Part shown: piece by piece, positions 46,339 to 57,297 of the stretch | Layout: the number at the start of each line of letters is the position of its first letter | Position numbering within the stretch: position 1 is the stretch's first letter | Notes under the pieces: model-generated | Databases searched by the model: none | What the model was told of the DNA's origin: nothing | The model's input: the letters and a program-made list of their open reading frames with translations, nothing else | Program-made: the position numbers and the translations under genes | DNA from: Allolobophora icterica | Lineage: Eukaryota; Annelida; Clitellata; Crassiclitellata; Lumbricidae | Direction: 5' to 3' | Assembly (NCBI GenBank): GCA_963556255.1 | Contig: OY744609.1 | Coordinates: forward strand, 25,920,358 to 25,984,357 | DNA: 64,000 nucleotides

Positions 46339-47787
46339 ATGGGCGAGGTAGCTGACTTGGCCGAAGGGTTAGATGGCGGGGAGATCAAGGAAGAGGGATT
46401 TGGGCCGACTCCAACGATTTCAGTCGACGGAAAGATCGTAGCGCCGTTTCTTCGCGTGGAGGAGTTGAAAGACGACGCAACGGTTGAGGTCTTGAGCGGC
46501 TATAGTTCCGGATCAGCCAGTTCGTCTGTATATGGGACTGATGACGAGTGTGCACTGAGCGGAGAGGCGTCGGATCAAGACGGGGCGCAGGAAGCGAAGA
46601 CAGAACTCGATTTCGAGATTCCATCTGACGAACTGAGAAAGCGAATTGTAGACCAGGTGGAGTTCTATTTTTCGAACGAAAACATCATCCACGACGCTTT
46701 CATGTTGAAGCACGTCCGCCGAAACAAACTTGGATATGTCAGCCTCAAGCTGGTGACCTCGTTCCGTAAGGTCAAGTCACTGACAAAGGACTACCGTGTC
46801 GTGGCACACTGTCTACACAGTTCGGAAAAATTGGAGGTCAACGACGAGGGAACAAAGGTCAGGCGAAAGGAACCATTACCTGATCATGATGAAACTACGC
46901 CATCACGAACAATTGTAGCCTTTAATCTGCCATTTGATAACCCAACAGTGGAAGACGTCGCAGAGCAGTTTTCGAAATTTGGAGAGATTGCACTGATCCG
47001 GGTTCTCCGACCCGGAAAACCGGTTCCCCAAGATGTGAAGAAGCATCTTGCAAAACATCCAGATGTCGGAAATTCCGTCTGTGCGCTCATCGAGTATGAA
47101 AAGCACGAGTCGGCGAAGGCTGCATCCGAAAAGATAGACGAAGGAGGAAACGGAGAGATACGGAAAGCCATGAAGGTCATTCTGCTTGCTCCTCCTCCAA
47201 AGAAGGCTGGAAAGGAGGAGAAAAGGACAGGAAAGGAGTCCCCTAGCGGAAAGAAGATATCCAACGATGAAGGATCACAGGGTGACAATAATCGGCCAAA
47301 AGATGATTACAAGAAGCCACCAAAACGTGACGAAAATGTTGGGGTCACAGGTCGTACATCCCTGACCCTGATACCTGACCCAAACCGACTGAGTCCTTGT
47401 GGGTCACCACGCTCAACCCCCCGGTCAAGCCCTCGATCCAGTCCAAGGTCAAGTCCGCGGGCTAGCCCCACAAGCCTAAGACGCCGAAGTGGCCATGGTC
47501 CTTCGCCCCTTGCAGCTGATCTTCCACTCTCGACTAGCCCAGAAAATCGGTCTAGGGGAGGCCATGAAAGTCCGTCACAAAGTCCCTGGGTCCAGAGGCG
47601 TCTGAAGGCCCAGGAAGAGAGCTCATTGGCTGGGAATAGTCCTGGTACAAGCCCCAGAATTATGAGAAAAGCTGGGGAAGGTAATGGTGCAGATGGTATG
47701 AAATCCACAGATTTGTTTGGTGTGATGAGACAACCCAAGGGACCTGACGGCACCCAAGGATTTCAATTGACTCGCACAGCTAAACAG
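46339..47787 (+). CDS. larp6: larp6 exon 1
   Basis: 1449 nt carrying all recognised domains in one exon. GC-richer and free of repeats compared with its surroundings, consistent with a maintained coding exon. Confidence 0.9.
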
Positions 47788-48508
47788 GTGACAGAATTTT
47801 TAACCTTTGAATGTTTTTCTCTCTGCTGAAAAATATTGTCTCTTTAGTGTATGTATGTGTGCATGTATATATCAAGATATTTAACGTAGCATCTGTTAAG
47901 TACCTGAGTTGCTGCACCTGTGGCCAGGGGCGTCTACACCATAGAAACCTTGGAGCAAATGCTCCATCCAAAAATAGGGGGAAGATCTGTCAGTGTGTGT
48001 GCCACCATTTTAGGGGGGAGGAGGGGAAGGGGAAGAAGAGGAGGAAAAAGGAGAAGTTGCTTCATTGACTTAGGGGGGGATAGACGCCCCTGCCTGTGGC
48101 CATTAAATTTTATCTTAACAAATGTGACTTCAAGGTAGGCTGAGAGTATATGCTGAGCAGAGTATTTGAAACAATTTTTGATCAGCAAAGACATTAATTT
48201 TTGCTGAGAGATTACTTGCATTCTTCAGCTTAAACCACATTCTCATCATCTCTTTAGATTGCACCTACCGTAGTTAAGTGTATTAGTGAGACGTGTTTGC
48301 TGTGTCCTTGAGAGGTCCTAAAAGGTGGCATATGAAATGATTTTACAAACATCCATACATATTAGCTTTAGAAGGCTGGAGTTTATGATTATGATTACAA
48401 TTAGCATATTAGCATCTTTCACAGACTTCCTTTTCCTTGTAGAATGATCTTCCAGCACCTCCTGTTCCATCAGAAACATGTCATGAAGCAAAAGCACTGT
48501 CCATGTGA
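46339..48508 (+). CDS. larp6: La-related protein 6
   Basis: RNA-binding protein of the LARP6 family (in vertebrates it binds collagen mRNA 5' stem-loops and regulates translation). Exon 1 (46339..47787) encodes 483 residues: an acidic N-terminus, La motif at about 95-180 (IVDQVEFYFSNENI, FMLKHVRRNKLGYVSLKLVT, VRRKEPLP), RRM at about 190-290 (TIVAFNLP, FGEIALIRVLRPGKPVP), Lys-rich linker, a Ser-Pro-Arg repeat at 356-378, SPWVQRR at 415-421 and the C-terminal LSA-like motif GVMRQPKGPDGTQGF at 461-475. The donor CAG|GTGACA at 47788 keeps phase 0. The best second exon is 48443..48508 (acceptor CCTTTTCCTTGTAG), adding 21 codons ending ALSM and a stop, 504 aa in total. If the intron is retained, the frame ends at 47829. 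The start is the first ATG of the frame, with no upstream domain missing. Confidence 0.92.
47925..48092. mobile_element. hAT-like MITE, family IV copy 3
   Basis: 168 bp, ends CAGGGGCGTCTA / TAGACGCCCCTG, perfect 8-bp duplication CCTGTGGC (47917-47924, 48093-48100). Lies in the larp6 intron. Confidence 0.93.
48443..48508 (+). CDS. larp6: larp6 exon 2 (probable)
   Basis: Phase-0 continuation reading NDLPAPPVPSETCHEAKALS-M-stop after a strong polypyrimidine acceptor. Not verified by family similarity; an alternative acceptor at 51496 (TTGCTTTCAG) would give V and an immediate stop. Confidence 0.5.
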   Translation, partial: NDLPAPPVPSETCHEAKALSM

Positions 48509-49813
48509 CAGTGCTTTTGAGAGCTTTTAAAAGGCACCATAAAACTATTCGTGCTCATGTGACTCGCTAGGAGAATGGTACCAAATCTGAGGTCTTGGGA
48601 CTAAATATGCCCTGAGGTTTTGTTGACGTTATTGGGTTATATTTTCCAAATTTTACTTCAATATGTCAGCAAAAAACTTGTAAAACTACAAGTTCAAAGA
48701 TTACCATAAAAAATTCTGCTTCTGAGAAAACTGATTTTAAAACTGTAGACTTAGAAAAATTATGTACTTGTGTTCTATAATAAGTCCTTGTAAGGATTGT
48801 GAAGTTTCATCTATAATAGATCATAACTTTTGATGCAGTAAGCTATAGAAATGTCACATAATCATTGAAAATCGGGGATAAAGGCAGCAAAGTCCTTTCA
48901 TTCAATAGTCGTTTTATTAGAGGTTCAAAAGCTGTTAATTGGAATTAAATTTGATCTCCAAATCTCAAATAAACACATACCAAGTATGCTTTGAGTGTCC
49001 AGATAAGTCTTAAGTGGTTTCCAGTCCAAAGTAGTTGAGTGTGTGCAATGTCATGCAGTCTTGACTTGATTTCAGACTCTCGAAACTATAAGACAAGAGT
49101 CCTTTAATCACATTTTTCAAATAATTGCAACTTTGTCCATTTCTAGACACTGGTTTAGCACATTATCAGAAACAGTGAATGCAAATAAATAATAAAAAAT
49201 GAAGGAAAAAAATAATAGTGCTCCCTGCACTACATCCAATTTCAAATTTGTCTATCTTTCCCTGAATTATACACATATTAACTCGCTACAAATGCAAAGC
49301 CATGAGAAATACTATATTGGAAAAGGTACCATAAGTGGGTTGGTGTTTGCTAATTTTACCATAAAAAATCTTAATTAAAATTGTTTAAATCTGTCCAGTG
49401 TAGGCACCAAGCACCATGGTTGCTAAATATAAAGAAACGAAAGTTAATTATCATTAATTTTCCTGCAACTTACAAAGAAGATCCTTAATTTGTTGACACT
49501 AACCAATGACTATGCTTTACTTGTAAGTCTATTGTAACTAAGATTTCATAACAAATCAATGATCAGTTTTACTCATAAAAGACGTAAATCAGCATAAGCA
49601 ATCAACTCACTGAAGCTCTCTCTATGCTGGTAAAATTGTCACACTTGAAAAGAGAATGTAAAATAATAACAGAGATTAAACTGAGCCAACCTATGGTACC
49701 TTTAGTTTAGTCATCAATTGTTTTGCCATATAAAAAATGAGCATTTGCTCAGTATTAATAAGAGTTTTATTTCTTAGCGTTATTTTCGACTTGTGCAAAA
49801 TGACCCCATACAC
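48509..49813. other. Unannotated, probably larp6 3' region
   Basis: A/T-rich, repeat-poor sequence without open frames of note; may include the larp6 3' UTR. Confidence 0.35.
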
Positions 49814-50670
49814 CAGGGGTGGGCAACATATGGCCCGTGGGCGGTATCCGGCCCCTGGGGACCTTCCACCGGCCCTTGACATGTCTTATTTCAGCATTGT
49901 ACCTGGAACTTGGGAACCTTATATCAGGCCCTACGTGAACGGCTAGATTTCTATACGTAGGCCGACATTAAAACATGTTTCTTATTTGTTAAGAATCCGG
50001 CGTCTAGTCTAGTCAACTAGTTTACTACTCAATCATCAATATAATGACTCTGCATGAAACAAGACCACAGAGTGGGTAGGTTCACAACTTTAGAAGCCAT
50101 CTTCACTTAGATTTCATGCCCAGAAAATGGTTGCACTATTTCCAAACACTTACGGGTATATTTGTGAACAGTTCTTCTCAAAAATGAAACTTAAAAAATG
50201 CCAAAACAGATGCAGACTAACAGATGACAATCTCTCCAATGAACTTCGAATTGCCACTTCGAACATTAAAGCAAACATTACGGATTTGTGTTGTGAAAAC
50301 AAGTGTCAGATCTCACATTAATCATTAAACATAGCACACCAAGGAAATGGATACATTGTAAAGACTAACCGTTTAATGTATTTTTAAAACTGAAGAAACT
50401 TAAAACCTATTTTGTTCTTTTTTATTGTAGTGTAGAACTGTAGGTATTAGGATAATTATGTTTTCATTGTTAAAATTATCTTCATCTACTTTAAACTTAA
50501 GGTTTCACCTTAACGGTTATTCCGCAATATTTAGTTTGAATAAAATTAATATTGTCTCATTTTCTGGGGCAAATGAATCTGTGAAAATTAGCCCGCGATT
50601 GGCATAAGGCTCCTGCACTGCCTTTAAAATCTTAGGGCATCCCTCTGTTAAAAGAAGTTGCCCATGCCTG
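49814..50670 (+). mobile_element. hAT element, family X copy 1
   Basis: 857 bp, ends CAGGGGTGGGCAAC / GTTGCCCATGCCTG, flanks CCATACAC (49806-49813) and CCATATAC (50671-50678), 7 of 8. Encodes a transposase C-terminal remnant at 50127-50320 (CEQFFSKMKLKKCQNRCRLT, NELRIATSNIKAN), the hATC end of ZBED/GTF2IRD2-like enzymes. Internally deleted. Confidence 0.88.
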
Positions 50671-50999
50671 CCATATACATTTGAACTTGAATTTCTCAGT
50701 ACTTGTAAATGCACACCCCATTTACATAACATACATAACATTTACATAAGCGAGTTGCATATGTATTTAGAAAGTACATGCAGTTTGAGACTACAGTTTT
50801 GCTTAAGAGCTTCTTGTGTGTTAAAATTACAATACTGTAGAGATCTTCAGATAAGCTTAATTTAAAATAATCCTGCCTGGCACAATAACGGTAAAATTGA
50901 ATCTGATGTAATGATCATCTTTAGCATTATTGTCATAATGCAGAAGACATCAATTGGTTTTTCCTGTTGCTGCATAAGTGTAGAAGAAGAAGAAGAGCA

Positions 51000-51280
51000 G
51001 TCCCTTAAGCTAGCCCTGAGGCAGCCATGGGTATAAAGTGGTAGCGACTTCATTTTCTTAGCCTTGGCGTATGAGGGCGGGTGGCCAGTCCTTTCCCTCG
51101 CAGTCTCATCTTCCCACCAACAGTGTACGGTCAGTGTACTCATAGCTGAGTTGGCTAGGGGGTGCAGGTGGAGCAGAAATCTTGAGCCAGTTTTCTGTCC
51201 CAGCGGGTTTTGAACCCATGACCTCTCGATTGACAGTTCAGCGCGGTAACCACTACACTATCAAGCACCCTGTAAGTGAA
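51000..51280 (-). mobile_element. tRNA-derived SINE, family c
   Basis: Head at right (minus strand GTAGTGGTTACCGC and GGGTTCAAAACCC), body with GAGGGAAAGGACTGGCCACC, end at left with CAGCCATGGGTA mirrored and an AGAAGAAGAAG run. Confidence 0.8.
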
Positions 51281-51835
51281 TCAATGTTAAAAGTTGTAAT
51301 ATGTTGGGGAAAAATCTGATAGGTGAGGAAAATCAGAAGTCATTTGGTTAAGTCAGTTCAGTCACTGGTGTTGATTGTTTGACTATCTGGGCATTGTCAA
51401 CGGATCTCAGACACTCAGACACATTTGCACATAAAACACAGGATATAAACGATCTTCGACAAAATGTTATTACTGTTTAATAATTTGCTTTCAGGTGTAA
51501 CCGCTCATGTCAGTTCCTATGAAGAGCTGCACTTGACAGCACTGGACATCAACAACTTCATCCGATTTCTATTTTTCGCTTCAGTCCACAGTATCTTTTA
51601 TGTTGGAATGTTTCTGCTTCGTACGGTTGTGGCAGAGAAATTGAAGTCCTGAGCATATTGGGATCTAAATGTTTTGGTCTTCAAATATTGTGGCATCTAA
51701 ATAGTGTGAAGTCTGAAATAGTCTGATGTTTGAATATTGTGGAGGTTCAAGATTTTGGCATTCACAAATTGCAGTATCAAATTTTCAGTAGAATATACCG
51801 ATATCCAGTTGTGATAGCTTTATATTTGGGCAGAG
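51281..51835. other. Unannotated
   Basis: An open frame at 51464-51652 follows a good acceptor (TTGCTTTCAG at 51495) and would encode a hydrophobic segment (FIRFLFFASVHSIFYVGMFL). I cannot connect it to a gene. Confidence 0.3.
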
Positions 51836-52010
51836 GAATGGTTCTAGTGATAAAGGATGTGGTTCCAGTGCATAAGGAAATGGTTCAATTGATTATGACA
51901 ATGGTTCCAGTTATTAAGGAATAGTACAATAGATTATGGTCCCATTGACAGAGGAAATGGCTCCATGGTTAAAGTAAGTAGATCCAGTGACAGAGGATGT
52001 GATTCTATTT
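51836..52010. repeat. Degenerate ATGGTTCCAGTGATAAAGGA repeat
   Basis: Six to seven imperfect units of about 27 bp. Confidence 0.65.
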
Positions 52011-52124
52011 GGCAGCACAGTTGATGATGTAGTTCCAGATGACATTCTTGTCAGCTACGATGCAGGTGTTTTTGACTACTACCTAGCTTACTTGTGCAGA
52101 TTTTTCAATGTTGAGTTTGTAAAT

Positions 52125-52410
52125 AAAAAAAGAAGAGCAGTTGTTTCAGCTAGCCTGAGAGGCAGCCATGGGTATGGAGTTTTAGTGACTTCATTTTCTT
52201 AGCCTTGGCATACGAGGGCAGGCGGCCAGTCCTCTCCCTCTCATCTTTCGAACGACAGTGTACGACCGTCAGTGTACCCATTACAACTGAACTGGCAAGG
52301 GGCACAGGCACAGCAGAAATCTCGAAACAAATTTCTGCCCTGGCAGGGATTTGAACTCTTGACATCTCGTTTGACAGTGCAGCACTATAACCACTCAAAA
52401 TGAACTCCAT
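52125..52410 (-). mobile_element. tRNA-derived SINE, family c
   Basis: Second close copy of the 51000-51280 SINE in the same orientation, about 1.1 kb away. Head region 52340-52400 with GAGTTCAAATCCC on the minus strand. Confidence 0.8.
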
Positions 52411-52914
52411 CTGTAAAAAATCTACATTTTCTTCATCTATCACACGTGAATAGCTTCTATGCAGGTGCTTGATAAATTTCAGCATTACAGAATTGTGTTA
52501 AATTATTATAGCAGTTACACAGACTGATCCAGGGATCGTTGAGGGTCACTGCTGGCCTGGTCCTGTCTAAGTTATGGGAGGAGGCTGTAAATAAGTAAGT
52601 AAAAGGTGCTGTACAAATGTCCAGATATTATAAGTACAGAAGAAACAGGGTTGTTTGTTAAATAAAGTTAGCATACTATTAATCAAAATTTATTATTTGG
52701 AATTTGTTTTGTGAGTAGATCAAATACCGATCTCAGAGGTGTCAGTAATGTATGCGTATTTTAGTCTTGATCTTGATTTTAGGCTGACATGGTCATTTCT
52801 AGGCACAAGTTGGCAGTAATTTGTTTTTAAGTCATGACATGGATATGTAGGTCATGACCAGGTCATTTATGGGTAAGTTTGGCAGTAATTTTTGTATTCT
52901 GCTTGGCACAAGGA

Positions 52915-53200
52915 TGTTAAGTCATGCCCTGTATATTTAGGACATGACCTGGGCTTCTTTGGGTCAAGAATGTTAAGTCATGCACTGTATATTTAAGACA
53001 TGACCTGGGCTTCTTTGGGTCAAGAATGTTAAGTCATGCACTGTATATTTAGGACATGACATGGGCTTCTTTGGGTCAAGAATGTTAAGTCATGCACTGT
53101 ATATTTAAGACATGACCTGGGCTTCTTTGGGTCAAGAATGTTAAGTCATGCACTGTATATTTAGGACATGACATGGGCTTCTTTGGGTCACAGGTTTGTA
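52915..53200. repeat. 56-bp tandem repeat
   Basis: Five units containing TTAAGTCATGCACTGTATAT and GACATGACCTGGGCTTC, with exact 56-bp spacing (52918, 52974, 53030, 53086, 53142). Diverged relatives extend upstream to about 52760. Confidence 0.92.
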
Positions 53201-53411
53201 GTAAACTAGTAATGTATTTAATCGGGTCATGACCGACCGTGTTGATGTAAATGATTGCTCAGCTGTTGCTGTGAGAGTTTATAATTTTTAGTGATATTTG
53301 GTCTGTTTGAAGATGCCAATTTTTAATGTGTGTTTGCACCAAAGCTATTTTTGTGATGAGTTGATGAAGAATTTCTGCTTTCACTTTTGCATGGTTTTTG
53401 GTGTAAAATGT

Positions 53412-53492
53412 GTTTTAACACTTTAATGACAAGCTGCATTGGTTTCCCAGTCACTTTTAGTACACGCTTGTAGTGTATTAAGGTCTACCAGA
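53412..53492 (+). repeat. Short palindromic repeat, copy 3
   Basis: TTAACACTTTAATGACAAG and CTTGTAGTGTATTAA are facing arms around the core GCATTGGTTTCCCAGTCACT. TTAA stands at both outer ends. Confidence 0.75.
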
Positions 53493-53639
53493 TACTCTTT
53501 TTTCGTATGACTTGTTTCAGTGACAGCAGCACTTTCAAGTCATTGGGCTCAGTGAATTGTTAATTTCAGACTAGACTTAATGAAGTGTGGTAGGCTTCTA
53601 ATTATAATAAGAGATTGCAACATACACAAATAACTATTT

Positions 53640-53920
53640 CAGAGATCTTAAATGATATCTTGAAAGAACTGAATTGATTGTTTGATGGGCCTCATTAGTT
53701 GGTTGGGTGGAATGCAATGGGTGGAAAGATTGAATGGATTTCTTGATTTGATTGCTTGGATTGGTTTGAGATTGAATAGATTCCGTGATATGATTGCTTG
53801 GATTGGGTTGACAGATTGAATGGACTCCTTGATTTGATTGCATGGATTTGGTTGAAAGATTGGATTCCTTGATTTGATAGATTGGATTTCCTGAGCAACT
53901 GCCTCATAGATTGAAGCCTT
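53640..53920. repeat. Degenerate TTGATTTGATTGCTTGGATTGG repeat
   Basis: GATTGAATGGATTCCTTGAT-like units of about 45-70 bp repeated four to five times; small minus-strand frames across it are artefacts. Confidence 0.7.
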
Positions 53921-53929
53921 GATTGAACA

Positions 53930-56469
53930 CCATAAAGTTGAAGTTACGGTTCGATCTTTTGCAGTAGTGTGCTGATATGTGTCAAATATTGAAACTGAAG
54001 GGATGTAGTACTTACAGCTGATTTCAAGGCGGCATTGTTGACATTTGCTTATTGCGGCTGCTTTAGAATAACATGTTTTCTTATAATGAAAGCGCTAACA
54101 TAACATGCTCAAGGATGTGGATCCAAAATTTGAACAGCGTTTCAGCATTAATTAACTGTGACATGATACCCGACAGGACTTGCAAAGCAAAGTATTTGAA
54201 GTTTGCATATGGTGATTGTTGACAGATTGGGTTGGATTGTTGCCAAGGTCACAAAAAGAAAAGTTGGATACTGTCTCTGCCAGTGTAACTTTCGAAATCT
54301 CCATTTATTGAGAATTCCTCAACATCTGTTGTGTTTGCTTCGAGTAGATAAATTTTGCTCACGATAATGTTTTGAATTGTACAAAAGGAGTTAGGTATTT
54401 GAAGCATGATTTTGTTTTATGTATTTTTCTTGTGTTGCGTTAAGGTGTTGGTACTTGCCTTTTCTAAGGCCGTGTTTAAGTGTAGATAATTTGGTTTTAT
54501 TTAGAAAACGGATTTTTTTGTACAAATGTTGTTCATAAATGCAGGATTTTTGTGTGGATTTTGTTAGTTTTGAAAAGAAACTTTCTGTTAAATGAGAAGT
54601 GCAACATTCTGTGTAACACTAACGGGGATCTTACTTGGTGTAGATTATCATTTATACTTTGTTTGTTTTTAAATTTAGTAAACTATGAAGACAGTACAAT
54701 TGTTTAAAAACAAGTTATAAAATGTTTTTTGAACTTCACAGGTTTTACTCATGCTTTTATGATCTTGTTTAGGATGACACAATTATGTACAATATGAACT
54801 TCGATTATAGCTCATAATAACAAGAATATGTACATTGACCTTAAATTATAGGTTTTGCTCACACAGTTTGATCACATCGTTTTGATCCTGTGTGATCATA
54901 GACTGTATCTACGATCACATGGTTATGTACACTGCTGTTAAGGCCGACTAATTGGAATGTTTCCTTGAATCAATTTGCGTAAAAAGAACTTCTCCTTAAG
55001 AAGCGCTTTATAAATTTCCTCTTACAAATTACATTAATAGATTGCACACCTTCACAGGTAACAGGTTTTGCAGGTATTGAACTGCACGATCCTTTGACTG
55101 AAAACGTATACAAAAAAATGACAATGGAACAATGGCTGCTTCAAAACTCATCAGTAAACAACTCAAATGTAAAAAGTTCAACCAATAAAACAAAAATGTG
55201 GAACAATCAAATTATTAGCAAAATATAAAATAGCTGCAGATTAAAATAATGCAGAACTGATGAAAGAATTCTAAAGGCTCTGAATAACTGCAAATACACA
55301 TGTATAATCCACGTACATAGATTCTTTTACTGAAAATTTGAATTATTCTGAATATTGAAAGAATAATATAAGAGATTAAAGTGTCAGACATCAATACTTG
55401 ATTCCGAGGCAATACATACTGTACCTTCTGCCAGCTTCCACACATCTTCTGCCACAAACAGTTCATGACAGAGTTCATAAGAAATCTATATTTCAGCAAC
55501 TTTGAGAAATTCTCAACTAATGCCATAGGAATCTTGAGATCCGTACATTCTTCCATTAAAAAATTCAAGCTGAAGAAACTGTCTACCTAGGTCACATCAT
55601 TATAGAACTCTTAATTAGCCATGTTTTGGCACCTATAAGAGGTTCTTAACAGGCACTCTAAAAATATTGCACTACAAACTGCTACATGCACTGGAGAATT
55701 CGTATAAGTGCTAATTTCAATGAAATCTGGTGTCTATGTTCCCAACAGAGCTTTATCAGAATTTGTGTTATAATGATGTTCATTATACCACATGATGAGC
55801 TTCCAGCTTGTAAAAGCCTCGGAGCACTAACTACTACTGTAATGGTTCAATTATCCAGAAATATAAAACAAATTCAAGTACAAAATTAAGGTACAGAAAA
55901 GATCAACTGAACCAAAATATCAAATCTATAAAAAAAGGAATGCTCAAATAATCTCAACAACTATAACATAATCAGCTTACCTAAGCTGCACCTCTGTTTC
56001 AGCATTTTGGAGAAGTCCAAAAAGGTGCTATATAAATATCCAGATATATACAGTACACTGAAACAAGTTCAGTTAACCAAAACCTCACACAATAGAAAGT
56101 ACATATATTCTTATCACAAAGTATTAATGGTTAAGGGCAAGTGAAAGAATTCCCTGCATTTCTGACTGCATCTTGCAGTGCAAACAGGTTAAAAAGGTCA
56201 GGTCATAGTTAATTCTTCGTAAGCTTGAGTCAAACAGTTTTTAATTAATCTTATCCACTAATTGACAGGATTTACAATTTTTTTACTATGGCTTCACTTC
56301 AAGCGACCTATGATTGATGTCACATGCATTACATGATAACTCTTATACGAACTCATCAGCTTAGATTATAGATTAGCTACCCTTACCCTTACCTTCTACC
56401 ACACCCTGTGATGGGAACATGTGGATAAAAGTTCGTCACTGCAACCCTAGATGTAAAAAATCTGTGACA
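53930..56469. other. Unannotated intergenic sequence
   Basis: T-rich then A-rich sequence without recognisable genes or repeat boundaries. It may include 3' UTRs of larp6 (plus strand) and of the minus-strand gene ending at 56470. A diverged SINE/LINE-type end GGTGCTATATAAATATCC lies at 56023. Confidence 0.35.
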
Positions 56470-57297
56470 TCAGAAATATATTATTTCCGATTCTTTAATC
56501 CGGGTCTTTTGCATATGTTTCTCGGCGGAACCTGACTGAAAGTCGACGCCAGATGTCGGCACTGATCTAGTCGGAGAATTATGTGCAGACGATGGCGTTG
56601 ATTTGGACTTTCCGGCCAGATTCATCGGCAGAATGTTCGACTTGACGTGTTGCGGAATTGCGGAGATCGGCGAATTAATCTGCGGCTGAGATCTGCTCAT
56701 GTAGGGATTCGGAGCGAATAAGGGACCACTGTGCGGTGCGCTGACATTGGCGCCTGCACCGATGCAGCTTTCTGAGAAGTTCTTGGAAATTCCAATGCTG
56801 GGTTTTTCCACCTGTGCATCATTGGCCGCGGCATGACCACCTCTTGTCGAAAGTTTCATCGGAAGCACTTGGTGGACTGGCATCGAAGGGCCACTGCCTT
56901 GTGATCTAGCAACCTCTGATGAGGCAAGCCTTTTCTTTGCTGGAATTTCTGGCGCCGTTTTGGAGGATTCGTGGCCGTGAAATACAAAACTTGCGCTCGG
57001 CCTAGCAGGGGCCCAATTGTTCATAGCACGAGCCCCAAGTGACTCTGAGCGCTCACTTCGGTGAGTAGCTGGAGTCAGGGAGCGAGAGGTGTGGAGTCTT
57101 TGTTCCTCGAAGAGATCAAACTGGCGCTGGAGAGCGTCCTTTTGTCGCTGTAGTTCGTCTTTCTGTGTTTTTAGTTCAGCCTTCTGGCGATCAATGTCAT
57201 CCTGTTTCTTCTGGAGTTGCTCACGCTCTTGCTGGAGTTTGGCTTCCTGTTCTGCTCGGAATTTATTGAGCTCCTTCTTCTGCTTTTCGATTGACGT
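56470..57297 (-). CDS. Coiled-coil gene, terminal exon
   Basis: 828 nt with stop. Acceptor CCTCTTTAG|ACG. N-terminal half is coiled coil; then RSLTPATHRSERSESLGA, a Ser/Pro/Lys-rich region with IPAKKRLASSE, and tail KTRIKESEIIYF. Confidence 0.75.
   Translation of the reverse strand, partial: TSIEKQKKELNKFRAEQEAKLQQEREQLQKKQDDIDRQKAELKTQKDELQRQKDALQRQFDLFEEQRLHTSRSLTPATHRSERSESLGARAMNNWAPARPSASFVFHGHESSKTAPEIPAKKRLASSEVARSQGSGPSMPVHQVLPMKLSTRGGHAAANDAQVEKPSIGISKNFSESCIGAGANVSAPHSGPLFAPNPYMSRSQPQINSPISAIPQHVKSNILPMNLAGKSKSTPSSAHNSPTRSVPTSGVDFQSGSAEKHMQKTRIKESEIIYF

Noticed and set aside
51464..51652. Open frame after TTGCTTTCAG as a larp6 terminal exon
   Set aside because: In the phase required by larp6 it reads V then stop; in the open phase it has no recognised similarity.
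52915..53200. CRISPR-like array
   Set aside because: The repeats are head to tail without unique spacers and the genome is eukaryotic.
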